Source of the DNA: Spodoptera frugiperda
Lineage: Eukaryota; Arthropoda; Insecta; Lepidoptera; Noctuidae
Assembly (NCBI RefSeq): GCF_023101765.2
Contig: NC_064213.1
Span: 11,036,001-11,100,000 of the forward strand
Reading direction: 5' to 3'
Length of the DNA stretch: 64,000 nucleotides
Within the stretch, counting starts at the first letter, position 1. Every line of letters begins with the position of its first letter. Below the pieces are notes generated by a model. The model was given only the letters and a program-made list of their open reading frames with translations. It was not told where the DNA came from and did no database searches. A program made the translations under genes and the position numbers. Positions 34,966 to 47,132 of the stretch are shown here, one piece after another.

Positions 34966-36167
34966 ACAGTCCTTTGAGTCAAAGACAGCATGAAATAGAA
35001 GAAGAGTAGTCAAACATTTATATGCATTGAAGGAGTATAAAATTGACATGTCGATAATGTTGCAAAACCGATGAAAGGTTCTCTATAAACATAGGAGTGT
35101 TGTACGGACAATGAATTCAAATTTAAATCACACTAAGTTCAGTAGGAACTGCTCTATTGATGAACGTATTTTACTTATTTTATTTAAAAATGGAGCTGGT
35201 AAGCATGACTGATGTCAAAATGTGATAATTTTATAGGATTTTGCCAAAAGGCTTCTTTCTGTTAAGAAGAGAAAGTATGAAAGCCTTTGCATTCACAATT
35301 GGACACATTAAGAAAATTGTGTATTGTTCTAGTTTTTCTTTCATTTACTATGGAGATTAGAAGACGTTTCTTGATATGCCACAACCTTGTTTACAATTAT
35401 CAACTGCACTGTGGGGTTTCAGTAAGAATTTGGGAGTTAACCGCCTGAACAAATACAAGACATACATTCACATTCCTGCTCTGTACGTCTTTGTAAAAAG
35501 TCTCAATAATAGACAAGTCACTGGAAGATATAAAGGAGAGGTCCGCTACTCAGTACATCTTATGTTAGGAGATGGGAAAGCAGATACACTAGGAATCTAA
35601 CCATCTTAAACTATCTCAAAACTAGCAGTATGACAACACATTATCATACTTTGATAGTAACAGAGAAGAAAATCTTCATCGCTTCGGTGAAAATCACACA
35701 GAAATATATTAGAGCTGCCACCCATACACCTAACTACAACATAAGTCGCGTCAACTTGTGCCCCACACATCGACGGAGCAATTAACCCATTTCCAACACC
35801 CATAAACAATTGTACAACAGCCTTAAAGAAAAGAACAATAGCGGAAATGAACAAAAAACCATATACTACAAGTCTACAACATATGGACGAAGTTTTCACA
35901 AAAAAGTAAACTCCAGCCACAGCACAGTACTGCACCATGTGGCCAATGTTCTAATCACTCCGAGCTCGTGTACAATCGAGAAGTTGACGTTAGCGACCAT
36001 TACACCTCTTTAGTTCCGTAGCTCCTACACGAGGGCAGAAAATTTCAAGCATGGAAAATTGGTTTTCATGAAGTTTGTAATGGACACTTTCAGACTCAGA
36101 CAATTAGAGGTTAAGAAAAATAGGGAATTAGAAAATGAAAATGTGAATACGTACACCTGTGCATGGG

Positions 36168-36430
36168 TATAAAAAGAGATGTCAGCCAATCACGGTGGGT
36201 CACGTGTCGCGGCGGGCGGCGGGCGGCGGGCGCGCGCCCTCGTGCTGTCCCGGCGGTGGCGGTGGTGGCGGTGGTGGTAGCGGTGGCGGGTCGAGGTATG
36301 ACGCCAGACGACTCGAGCCGGGGCGAACAAACTTGCTAACAGACAAATAGTTTGCTCAATCCGCTCGGGTTGTCTCGCTGTCATGTCATGACGTCACTGG
36401 CACTCTGAAGAGCTGCGCACGCGTCGGCCG
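36168..36430 (+). promoter_or_regulatory. GC-rich promoter-like island with TATA, E-box and CRE
   Basis: TATAAAAA (36168-36175), a CCAAT box (about 36185), CACGTG (36201-36206), a long GC-rich tract with GGT repeats (36208-36300) and TGACGTCA (36389-36396) occur together inside otherwise AT-rich DNA. The order is not that of a simple TATA promoter, since the CCAAT box is downstream of TATA. No first exon could be assigned. Low-confidence promoter or CpG-rich regulatory element. Confidence 0.3.
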
Positions 36431-37217
36431 CCACACAACAACTGCTTGAAAACGTAGTAGTGTGTGCACAAGTGTTTTCTGAAACAATTCTAAAGGAGTT
36501 TTCTACTATTACTTTTGTAATGTTGTGGGATGTATGCGAGTTGGGCGTTTTACAAATGCCTGTTTCTATATGTTAAAGTAGTTATGCATTAGTGCGCCTA
36601 CCTAGAAACCATAGTGTAGGAGTAATAGCATACAGTTTCAAAATTACCTACTGAAAGACTTAAGCGATTTGAATGAAATGTCTCAGTAGTTTCACTTCAT
36701 CTTCCCAAAGACTGTCTGCTCCAATATACAGAGGTTATTCATTTCATCCTTTCGTTTTGGTCCATCTTTATCTTTTAACACTGTTCTCACTTGAGTTATA
36801 AACTTTTTCGGCCATTCATTAACTGTACTGTAAACGTCCATGTTGTACTTATTTCGACAAGTTTTCAATATTTTCTACAAGTTTTAATATATTGAAAACT
36901 GAAATAAAAATTTATATTCTTTAGCCTTTCCAAGATTTGTGAATAAAATATCTCTACGAGCCCTTTCAGTAGCTACGAATATTCGCGCTACGATTTTGCG
37001 TAGCAAACTAATTGGTACGTCCAAAAATATAAACTAAAGTTTGTTAAATAGCAAAATTTTAATAGATTGATTAAAATGATAGGAAGAACCCCATTGCATA
37101 GTGAGGAATTAGGATACTGATTTTTTAGGGTAAATAAAAAACTCAGTACGGTATATGGTAGAATCAATGTCGTTGAAAGACTAACACTGTCCAAAAATCT
37201 AACTTTTTTTTTCATGA

Positions 37218-37335
37218 TGGAAAATCTTCAATGACCTCTCCCGCCTAAGACGAGGCGCGATGTAGTGTCAGACTCTTACTGACCAAAAACCACCCCGTTC
37301 TTACTCCCGCATTTCGAGCCGAAGCCCACCAGGCA
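37218..37335 (-). repeat. Repeat family R copy, reversed
   Basis: Reads as the reverse complement of the family: tcaatgacctctcccgcct, 'gtgtcagactcttactgacc', 'aaaaaccaccccgttcttac', 'tttcgagccg'. The A-rich tail appears as a T run at 37205-37213. Confidence 0.75.
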
Positions 37336-38764
37336 GACCACAGAAAAATCTAACGATAGCTTTATTTTAAGTGCTTGCATCATCATCAGTAGCTCGTGGG
37401 TCGTGAGCTGATCTATTTGCATGGATTAACTTTGTTTGGATTTGCTCATAATCGCTAAACTTGAGAGGTCAATTGGAGATCGCATTAAAAAGGTTTGTCA
37501 GAGCACACTGCTGCTCTAGTTACCCAGACATGGCAGATATGTAGTTCCTTAGTGGGTTCTTACAAAGCCCGCGGTGAGAATGGGATTGGTGATAAATGGG
37601 TTCTATTCTATCGTCTCTGCTCGGCAAAGTACGTACACAAATTAATTATACGTGTCGCTGTAGTGAATTTAGTAACTCCACCATAACCCTACATAGTAGC
37701 ATGACTGCGACACAGGCAAAGAGCAGGTAGCCAGCGACCCACATATTGCGCGCGCGCACCGATCGAACGCTTTATCGAATGTTGATAAAACTTTAACGGC
37801 CGCAGCCCTAGCGGATAAGCCTGCACCGTGAAATCGACGCCTGCGCACCTAATTACTATACGCGATATTTGTGTCAAGTGTGATTGCGTTCTTTATAGGT
37901 TTTTCTGTATTTTGCTAGGCTCTTGTTAGGCTGTGACGTCAGACTGAATCATCATTGATCATAATTATAGAGATTTTTGGAAAGTGAAGTTCCCTCTACC
38001 CCTTTGGATAATAGAATTATAAATATGTTTGGACTAGAATTGAGTCGACATTCAAATCAAAGTCACACGAACCAAGTTCCAGTGGGATATATTGCAGTCT
38101 TTCTCTGTCTCATTTATATTTTACGTACTATTTTTCTAGTATTTGTAATAAGTAACGCATCTTAGGCACTCAATGAGATTGCCTTGTAAGCATTTCAATC
38201 CAATATTGTGTCATTGTACCTCCTTGAATTATTTGTTCAATTTGGACAGTTCTTAATATGGAGCCGAGACAGGAGTTCAGGTGGTTCGATGTCCTGCCCT
38301 ATCCAACATTGCAGACATACAGTTTTCCTCCGATTATGATGCGACCTATACTGTAATAAATATTTTGCCCGACCTGGGAATCGAATCCGAGACCCTTTGA
38401 TCTTTATTTAAACTTAACCAAAATCTCAGGTTCGATTACCAGATTGAACGAAAATATTACTTTGTTTGTTTATAAATTGATCACATAACTAGTAAAAATA
38501 AAATAATAATTAATTTAGACGCCTGTATTAATAATACAAGCATGTTGCAATCTGGTACAAGTAGAAAACAGCTTCGTTCAGGCGCTAGAATCGTTGATTA
38601 TTGAAAAGTTTTGCTTTATAATAAGCATAGGTGCTTACTATTTCCAACCTATGTGTTATGAAACGATTTCGATAAAATATTTCTTTATATAATCATTTAT
38701 TTCTCGCCCTCCAGGGGGTGCGACAAATGGTGGCGAGCACGACTAGCTAGCTATTTATTGGTGT

Positions 38765-39095
38765 CTTTTTTACCGAATACATTTCTGTGAATGTGCGGGG
38801 GAATTGTACAACTTGATTCCTCCTAGTCCTTTCCATCATCGAACCACAAGACTATCGGCGAAGCGCCACAGCTTCAAGTTAGATGTCCCACCCACTCGCA
38901 CGAAGCTTCAACCTTATCTGTGCGAACTGCTAGGGAGTGGAATTCTTTGCCGGATACTGTCTTTCCTGACAGGTATAACCAGGGTATCTTCAAAGCCCGT
39001 GTGACTAGGTTGCTTATGGGCACATATGCTCTATCGTAGACCGTAACATCACTTACCATCAGGTGAGATAGCGGCCAAACGTCGATCTAATAAAT
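38765..39095 (+). mobile_element. 3' fragment of the CR1/jockey-like LINE
   Basis: Matches the end of the element at 13719-14707: CAGELHN-like start, LIPPSPFHHRTTRLSAKRHS, VPPTRTK and the 3' UTR atcaggtgagatagcggcca. It has the Arg codon where the other copy has TGA, but contains frameshifts of its own. About 330 bp, 5' truncated. Confidence 0.85.
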
Positions 39096-39403
39096 ATATG
39101 AAAGGATAATTTACCTTGTTAAGTATATACTTATAGAGGTAAAATTATCAGTTTAAGTAGACTAAGTAGGTACTTATTAACATTTACAAATTATAAATCA
39201 TCGTAAAATATCACATTAATCAGAGTTGTGATTAATAATGGAACCACGAGGCATGACATGAGCCACTACCGGATGAACGGAAGTGTGTCATTGTTATATG
39301 TGTGTGTATTTCTCATATATGTCATAAATTAACACTCTGTATTTATAAGTATAACTTAGCTTCTGACAGCAACTTTTTCTGTATTAATCTACATGTTAAT
39401 CCA

Positions 39404-39690
39404 GACTTCAGACACATCAACAGTCTATAAGTGGCCACTGCTGACAAAGGCCTCTTCTCACACGGAGAAGTTTTGAGCATTAATCACCACGCTTGCTCAT
39501 GCGGGTTGGCGAATTGAAACTTATAATAAATTAGAAATTATAAAGCCAGGTTTCTTCGCGATGTGTTCCTTGACTGTTTGTCAGTGGTGTCTCGGGAAAA
39601 GTTACATTTGCTGTTGGTAGGTTTCGAACCTGTAAGCTTATCTACATAATTATATGAGAAACGTCTTAAACCTCCGGGCCCGCAGCCTAT
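39404..39690 (+). repeat. SINE-like repeat family S, copy 2
   Basis: Nearly full copy: acatcaacagtctataagtg, 'attaatcaccacgcttgctc', 'aaacttataataaattagaa', 'gactgtttgtcagtggtgtc', 'taggtttcgaacc' and 'gtcttaaacctcc'. The ggtttcgaacc is box-B-like. Confidence 0.75.
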
Positions 39691-40933
39691 ATCTATCCTT
39701 AAATTGCCCAAAATTCATTTAGATCCATTCACTCGTAATAAAGTACCAAATATTCACACATACATCCTCATTCATAGCATGATGCTGGTATTTAGATACA
39801 CATTATCCGTGTAGGAAAATTCATTAATTTCCTTTCCTTTCCTAATTCTATAAATTAAATTGTCATTATTGAACCCTTATCTTGCATAGTTTAAATTATA
39901 TTAAATACACTTATAACTACTATATAAGCAACTATAAAATATTAAGTTGCTTATATACAACTGCGGCGGTTAAAGGGTTAAGATTTAGTTATCCAAAATA
40001 TGCGAGATGTCGTGTTCAGTAAATACGGTACTTTTGATGAGTAGATCCACAAGGTAACAGGATCTATAACTGGTTTAAACTAAATTATTAAATAAGGTGT
40101 GATATTCGATGATCTACGACAAATATGATATGTTTGTGTATAAAGATGTCGAGTTTTTTATGTAATTTTTATTATGATAGAAATGTAACTTAACACTTCA
40201 CGCGTAGCGGCTCACTTCACATTGGTTTTGAGTTCTGCTTTTAAAGTTTACAGAAATGAGGGAATTATTTATTTATTTCTTTCCATTGATCTTGTAAATA
40301 ATCATTGCCGAATAGTTCGGTTGACCCATGTCTCTTCAGAGCTTTCAGCTGAAAATAATGTGTATATAAATATTTAAGTAGATAGATATGCTTCCTAAAT
40401 GATAGATTAAATTATATGCAACTATGACGTGTAAAAATAGACAAATGCATATAAAATACCAGATCTAAGTTTTCTGACTATAGCAAAAATTTTAGTTCCT
40501 TCGGCAATATTGCAAAACATTTAATGCTAAAGGTGATTGGCCCTTAGTGCAGCTGTAGCTAGAATATCTGTGATTTAGCAATTCTCAGTAACCAGCTAGC
40601 TAAGTAAGTACCTGGGTACTGTACTTACTGCAGGAAAACATCAAGTGACGCATCCGCTGGCTTCATGTTTTTATAGAAATATTTATTTTCTGTGTTTATT
40701 TATACATGTTCTGCCTACTTGGAACTATATTAAGAGCGTTATCTGCCAGATAAGAATGTTAAACACTGCATCCACTGTCCCAGCGCCTACCAACCGATAA
40801 ACTACAGGACTAGTGATGCGTGTACTGCTTCCACAATGCTTGGTTTGTAGTTGGTTTCAACTTTATTTTGACTTTCACCGTTCCCACTACCCAAGCTACA
40901 GCTACTGTTGAAGGTAGTTAATTGAATAAAGTG

Positions 40934-40968
40934 TCAGTTGTAGCGGGGTGGTAGTTAACAATGGATCT
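40934..40968 (+). promoter_or_regulatory. Core promoter: arthropod initiator plus DPE
   Basis: TCAGTT (40934-40939) fits the arthropod initiator TCAKTY with A+1 at 40936. GGATCT at 40963-40968 sits exactly at +28 to +33 and fits the DPE consensus RGWYVT. Both motifs are perfect and correctly spaced, and no TATA box is needed. The sequence after it is GC-rich. Transcription to the right is inferred. Confidence 0.55.
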
Positions 40969-41570
40969 CCTCGATCGGCTGGTGCTAACTGAAGTATTAT
41001 CCTATAAAGGTCAGGCCGAGCGCGGCCGGCGCAGTGACCACCGCGCCACACCGCGCGCCCGCCACCGCGCAGCGCACGTTATCAATCCTACACGGCTACA
41101 CGCTACACCTCTCTACACAAAAATCTCGAACGGGAATACCGGATACCAACGCAGTGCTAAGAAAATATAACCGTCTCTTTCTAATACATCGTAAAAGGGC
41201 CGCGTTTTTGTATTCCGTCCTTGTCCACAACCGCGGCGCGATATCGCGCTATGCTTATAGTTAGAAATATGTAACTGAGTAGTTTACTTTTGTGTGTAGT
41301 TTTGCCAAGTTGATGTCGCTCGGAATTAGAATAGCTGCAAGTTCGCCGCGAGTCCGCTGCTAATGTGACAAGTGTATTGGAAATTAATATTTACGTGGAG
41401 TGCAGTGTTCGAGTTCGGGGCAATATTTTGTTGTGCAAGTGAGAGATGCGCTCGGGCGCGATGGCGCGGAAACGGCACATATTTTAGATTCCAATAATGA
41501 ACGAAAGTTTGTGATTTTACTGCAGATTATGTGCTGTGTATATAAATAACAGTGATTTTTTATTGTGAAA
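40936..41570 (+). other. Putative 5' leader with several upstream ORFs
   Basis: If transcription starts at 40936, the leader to the ATG at 41571 contains at least four short ORFs: 40961-41170 (69 codons, good context aacaATGg, starts MDLLDRLVLTEVLSYKG), about 41311-41361 (MSLGIRIAASSPRVRC), about 41462 (MARKRHIF) and about 41496. The long one could itself be the coding start instead. An unannotated intron in the leader is also possible. Confidence 0.4.
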
Positions 41571-41600
41571 ATGTTCAACGGGAGATTTTCTCTATTTAAC
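41571..41600 (+). CDS. Putative first coding exon of a gene running out of the window
   Basis: ATG in good context (gaaaATGt) opens MFNGRFSLFN and meets a strong donor gtgagt after ten whole codons (phase 0). It lies about 0.6 kb downstream of the initiator/DPE pair. No second exon was recognised before the window end, implying a first intron over 22 kb. Such introns are common for regulatory genes in insects. The protein is not identifiable from ten residues. Confidence 0.4.
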
Positions 41601-44310
41601 GTGAGTCACAATTGTTTTATTTGGCATTTAATTACAATAATTGTTTTGTTTTTTTATCATCTTGTCTATTTTTCTAATTATTATTAATTAAACATGGTTC
41701 TAGCGGATGTTGGTTATTATTACAGATATTAAGTTTATTGCGATAAAGCTAATATAAATAAATGTTATCAAATATGTTTCCTTGTGGCAGACAAACAAAG
41801 AGCTGGCTCTCTGCCAGGCTTACACTTACAATAATATAATTTTATCATTCACTATTTACTCTACGAATTCTGATTATTTATTTAGGCTGCAGTAATTGAA
41901 TCAGTAATTCGTTACGAATTAATTATTTTACCGATATTTACTGACATACTGACATGCCCTTTATGTACCTCCTTATAGCTTATTTTGTTTTTTTTTCTTG
42001 GCCACAGCCAATAAATATTTTAACAGTTTGTCATACTACTTCATGCGGGTGGGTAGATGTTTAACGTGACCATTTAGACAGTTAAAATTATGTTCTCTTC
42101 TTCCGATTACAACGTTATTAACTGTTAACAATAATTACAATTTAATTTATGTTAAGGAAAATAAAATTAAATATTGAAGGCCTTTCTCGAAGATTTATGA
42201 ATGTGCCATTATTTCCTGGAAGGAATAATTGGTTATCTATTTTTCTAGGTACTTGTTTTTTTGGTATCTTACATCGACTTTGACTCATCCTTCATTATAG
42301 GTACCTAGTTTAGTTTGCAAGCAATACGTGGAACTCATTCGGTTGTGGGCAACACGCTCATAGTTTAATTCATATTTCCTCAAAACTTATTATGTAATTT
42401 TCACTAAAGTCTTTTTAGTGTTTACCAAAGCTTTCGATATAATGGACTTTAATTGACCACTGATTTATCGACCAGTGTTATAAAATCACAATTACTTACG
42501 GGAAGTAAGTAGTGTAGTAATTTAATAATTAATTGCATTGACATAAAACATATTGAAAGACTACTTGACTGCACTTTTATAGTCAATATAAATGTGGAGT
42601 ACCTCAAGGAGATCATTTAGGCCCATATCATTTTACTTTATTTTTTTATAACTTTAAAATTAATTACCGTTTTTTGTACATCAAGTTACCTAAGTACTAA
42701 TGTATTTAAATGATACAGTTGTTGTTCTCCGGCTAGAGAGTGCAGTTTACCGACATAGGTATGTTGGTATTTGATGACAAAAATATTATTTGTTGTTATC
42801 TGCACATGATAAGTATGGTGTGGGAGCCTGTTATTGCTTGCTGCCCATCCACGTGCATATCGGGTGGCGCCTACATTGCAACATTGTTATTAGTTACTAG
42901 CATACAATGTAATAACTGCCAGTAAGACGTAAAATAGTATTGGTACCTAAACTTATACGACGCGTATGCTACCCCAATGGAATCAGGGGATAGGAAAGTT
43001 TCTATAACAACACCCAAAACTTTGGAAAAAGGTTTAGGTGCAAATAAATACGTTTGGAAACAAAACGCATAAAAACAACGTAAAAATACAAATTCCATAC
43101 GAACACAAAACAAAAAAAGCACTATGCCGTGTTTACAAAGGCGACAATAGAACAATATTGGTGAGAGGCTGACAGATAGGGTGATGTTAAACAAATAAAG
43201 CATTTATTTCGTTTTATTAAAGGTCACTTTTCAATTGTTTACACAACAAAATGAACGGTCACCGAATGGTATAGGTACTGATAGGTAAACAGTTTACCTC
43301 TTGTGGCAAAGAGTCTTGCTTCGGGATCTATATCTTCAGTTGCTTAATAGTTACTAAAAATGTGTTCTCAATTACACTATTTGTAATAATGTTTAATTAT
43401 AAAAGTGCATTTAGGTTTTTATGCTTTTTTCACAGTTTCCTTGCGATTTCACTGGTTGGTTTGGTTACAATTAAGATATAAACTAGCCCTTATTAATTTA
43501 TTAGTCTTTATTTCAAATCGGTCTAGTTCATGCGTCTATTTATGTGTTGGAATCTTTAACTAACTTTATCTTTTTTGTTATTATGATACTGTTTACTCAA
43601 GTCTTGTGTAAAGATATTAAAATATGTTTAAAAATACCTGCCATCTTATGTGTTATTAAGAATATGATATGCTTATATCAATATTGACGTAACTCCTTTT
43701 ATTTTTATCTCCGTTCTTTGTTTTATGTCTCTGTCTATCTACAATGCGTTCTCAATTCATTATGCGAGAGATATCAAAATATAACAGCGAGGTACAGTTG
43801 AATCTGCCACTTATTTCAAACCATTTTCAATTTTATTTTGACCAGTGATAAGGTTCAAAATGTATTGTGAGACCAAATAGAGGTTCATGCATAAGTGTCG
43901 GATAGATTGAAGCTAAGCATTCCATTCTCAAGGCTCACGTTAGGATTCTATAGGCTGCCTATGTGTGAACCTAGACATAAGTAAATCTATAGGAAGTTTC
44001 TAAGCAATGTACAGCGGTAAGTTACGCAGTGAAAGTAAACGGTCTTTTTGCAAACAACAATTTCTTTTTTGAAAATATTTCTGGTACTATGTTTTTGGTT
44101 TCCTGTTGTTAGAAAGTTTAACGTTTCTTTTTGTTTGTTTTTTTTTTATACTCTTTCACGTCAAAACGGCTGAAGGGACCAGGATGAAATTTGGAATAGA
44201 GGTAGAATATCGTCTGGAATACACTTAGTACTACTTTTAATTCCACGAGAAGGCGGGCAAAGCCGCTGCCAGAAGCGAGTTTAAAACATGGAAGGGACTG
44301 TTTTTACCTT
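41601..44310. other. AT-rich, no gene seen (possible first intron)
   Basis: The frames 42740-42925 (+) and 42871-43203 (-) lack splice context and similarity. A reversed dispersed-repeat piece sits at 44155-44280 (cgtcaaaacggctgaaggga, 'gatgaaatttggaataga', 'gcgggcaaagccgctgcc'). Confidence 0.5.
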
Positions 44311-44328
44311 ATCCCTATTAAATGACCT

Positions 44329-45762
44329 TTTTTTTTTTTTTTTTTTTTTGGTGACGGGGGAAACCTTCAAAAGGCGCCTAGCTTTTCGGGGATAAAAGAC
44401 TAGGGAGTGTGGGATTTTTACCTCACTAAAACCACCCCGGTGGCCACCCTCAACACCTGTAAGGGGCACCGGGTCCTCTCAATAGACCTGCTCCGGAGCC
44501 CCACGGTGCAACGCCTGTTACGGCACTTCCCTAGGGAGACGTGTGTCTCCCATGAGCCTTGCTGTGCAAGTTGCACGGCAGCACGTGACCACTGTGCCAC
44601 CGTCTTCCCTGAGGTCACTGGGTGGGCGCCTAGAGTCCCCACTCTATGCGCCCGTGGCCCCAAAGGACCGCTTGCAGTTATACAAGCGGAATTTCGGCGT
44701 ATTAGGCGTCAAGGCGGTTGCCTCCTCGACGCCTTCTACGAACAGGATCGGCCCTCTCGCGATCCCGCTCAGCAGCCTCCTTTTGGGACATTACAGTCTC
44801 ACAAAAGGAAGCCACTTCCTCCAATTTTCTGTCTCTGCCAACATAGCCTTGACTACTGCTGACAGAGACAAATCTCGCCCGATCCTGGTGACCAGGACCC
44901 GCCGCTCAGAGACCCACGCTGGGCACTCCTCGAGCGTGTGCTGTGCGGAATCCAGGTCACCTCCGCAGTGGTGACAATTTGTCGTGGCTTCTCGCCCAAT
45001 CCTGTTCAGGTACTCACCGAAGCAACCATGTCCGGTGAGCACCTGAGTGAGCCTGAAGGAGACGCGCTCCTCTCTCTTCAGCCAGGCTTCGAAGTGCGGC
45101 AGAATGGCTTCGACAACGCGCTTGCGTGAGTACTCCGGCTGTTCAAGCCGCTCACGCCACCGCTCGAGCGCGTGTCGCCTTTCTTGCCGCCTCAGCCTTA
45201 CGAACGCCAATCCTGGCACGCTACCGCCATTTCGGCGGACAGTGCGGATTTGGTCATACACCTTTGCGTCCATATCCGCCAGGATGTCCAATGGCGGAAA
45301 GCGAGCCAGGAGAGTTGCCGCCTCAAAGGACACCGTTCGGTATCCTCGTGCGATACGGATGGCTATTTTCCGCTGCAAGCGATATATTTTCGTCCTACAG
45401 CGTCGGACGCCTGACAGTCGAGCTGACCAAACAGGCGCCCCGTAAAGAACCATCGATCGCACGACACCCGCGTAGAGGCGGCGAACTTCTTCTCGAGGTC
45501 CCCCAATGTTAGGCAGCAGTCTGTGCAGAGCACCCACTGCCTTCTCGACTCGGGGGACCAGGCGTTCGAAATGCTCTTCGAAGCCCCACCGACCATCCAA
45601 GGTTAAGCCTAGATACTTTATGTATCGGCCAACCTGGACATGCGCATCTCCAACGTAGACTGACGAACTGGGTGGCTCCCTGGTCTTCGGGAGCTTATGG
45701 AACCATAGAGCCTCAGTTTTATGAGGCGCTATTTCCAAACCCAGTCCGCGAATAGAAGCCAC
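44329..45762 (-). mobile_element. 5'-truncated R1-like LINE with poly(A) tail and 18-bp target duplication
   Basis: Minus-strand coding runs from about 45762 to the stop at 44791. It is the C-terminal part of a reverse transcriptase ORF2: GLEIAPHKTEALWFHK, VGRYIKYLGLTLDGRWGFEE, VVRSMVLYGAPVWSA and LQRKIAIRIARGYRTVS. Then comes the zinc knuckle CHHCGGDLDSAQHTLEEC (C-X2-C-X8-H-X4-C), typical of R1-clade elements. The 3' UTR ends at a 21-base T run (44329-44349, the poly(A) tail). Direct repeats atccctattaaatgacct at 44311-44328 and 45763-45780 flank it. The open frame is intact over about 324 codons, so the insertion is fairly young. The first 19 codons of the longer open frame (to 45819) are flanking DNA. 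Confidence 0.93.
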
Positions 45763-46417
45763 ATCCCTATTAAATGACCTACTTAAGTAAAATTTTAATA
45801 TGCTGAATTTACATGCCATTGTTTAGATACATATTGTATACACGCCTGCACAATGAGGTCTTGTTATTGTAGATACCAATGATGAAAACCAAAATGACAC
45901 AAGCACCCGTTGGAATACTACTATACGTTGGAATAATACTACAGAATCTATAGCAAATATATTATAAAAAAAAAAATTGACAAGGCATCTTACAATTGTG
46001 AATATATTCCCCACCAAATTAATCGATCAAAAACAATTAACTATCTACATGAATCACTTTTTCCTTACTTCACTTCACACAATGTTTACTAAAATGACTC
46101 ACACCCAAATGGCCAGCTAATAAGAAAGATCCAGTTACTCATCACATCATGATCTTCATTCGTCTCGTGCGCCGCTCGGGTCGGACAAGGCCGGCAGTCC
46201 GACATCCGGCGACTAACTGGCGTCCTCCGGTATCTTAGCCTAATAAGATAATGTGCCTGCACTTTAACTACACTTCAGAACTCAGTTTTTGTGGCTTGAA
46301 TGTCTTAATACATTAGGAGGTAATGGGGTTTAGGCTGTGAGGAAGTTATAGAATACAAAGATTAAGATTTTGTTACACAGGAGTGTGATGTGATTATTAG
46401 TTAATAGAGATGATGAT

Positions 46418-46701
46418 AGGGTATGAAAATTAAAAATCTAATTAATGCGTCAGTTAGAAAACGAAAAAATATAAGACACGTCTTGTTTTATTTTGTTATA
46501 GATGTCAATATTTAGATAAAACGAATCAAAGTTTAGGAGTGGGAGAAAATACGTCATTTCTACGTATAAAACGTACCTAGAAGTGACGTCACATGATATT
46601 TCAAATCGAAAGTATTTGTTTCCGTATCGTAAGTATTTCTACTACCTATTATAAAATAAACAACAGGACGAACATAACAATAAAAATTAGTCATCTACCC
46701 T
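46418..46701. mobile_element. MITE family B, copy 1
   Basis: Begins agggtatgaaaattaaaaat and ends aaaaattagtcatctaccct, which are imperfect inverted repeats. The interior shares 'caaagttta.gagtgggag', 'acgtataaaacgtac', 'gtgacgtcac', 'gatatttcaaatcgaaagta' and 'tttgtttc' with the copy at 60508-60808. No coding. Confidence 0.8.
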
Positions 46702-46719
46702 ATTGTAATGGTGTGGGAC

Positions 46720-46870
46720 ACTGGGAAAAACTGGTAAACTCTAATTCTGTTTGCAACTAGGAAAATATATGGCATGTTTGGAATCAGGAATCAAACTCGA
46801 TACAGTTTTGCTAGTGGCAAGTGATCACCAGTAGTTGGCTACGCATAGTGGGCTCGGTTCCCGTAAGGAG
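46720..46870. repeat. tRNA-like/SINE remnant
   Basis: Contains 'tagttggctacgcatagtgg' and 'gctcggttcccgtaaggag', resembling A- and B-box regions of a decayed SINE head, preceded by 'ggaatcaggaatcaaactcg'. Weak call. Confidence 0.3.
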
Positions 46871-47132
46871 TAAATATTGGCTTAACCTTATTGTCGCATG
46901 TTTGGCCTACATTATAGCCAATTGATGTACCTATGTCCAACCTATTTGATCTTGGGGTTCTTGGTAGCATTATAACAGCATATAGGTATTATGTAAATGC
47001 GAAGCTTAGCTGTATGGTGTTTGAATAAAAAGCTTAGAGACCCTGAAACAGCGCATAATCTTAAGTTTTATACTGGAATAATGAATTAGGTTGGAAACGA
47101 TTATCTTGTAAATGAAGTCCACAGGTATGTAC

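Larger units (their letters stand above)
27400..36150. other. Gene-free intergenic stretch with scattered repeats
   Basis: 8.7 kb of strongly AT-rich DNA. tRNA-like SINE traces: 27465-27560 (box-B-like cttcgattccca) and 28755-28830 (gggtttgagtcccagg). A SINE 3' fragment lies at 29030-29075. Separate entries cover 31252, 32208, 32765 and 34830. A minus-strand 110-codon frame at 35606-35938 is discussed as a finding. No gene is supported. Confidence 0.5.
36431..40900. other. Gene-free stretch between the 36-kb island and the 41-kb promoter
   Basis: AT-rich with a repeat-R copy (37218), a tRNA-like SINE reversed at 38265-38420 (box-B-like ggattcgattcccagg), a LINE 3' end (38765) and a repeat-S copy (39404). 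A short minus-strand frame at 36692-36841 is treated as a finding. No confirmed gene. Confidence 0.5.

Noticed and set aside
42871..43203. 110-codon minus-strand frame
   Set aside because: Phe/Tyr/Cys-rich chance frame; no support.
44407..45512. Several + strand frames (151, 143, 132 and 128 codons)
   Set aside because: Antisense shadows of the R1-like LINE coding region.
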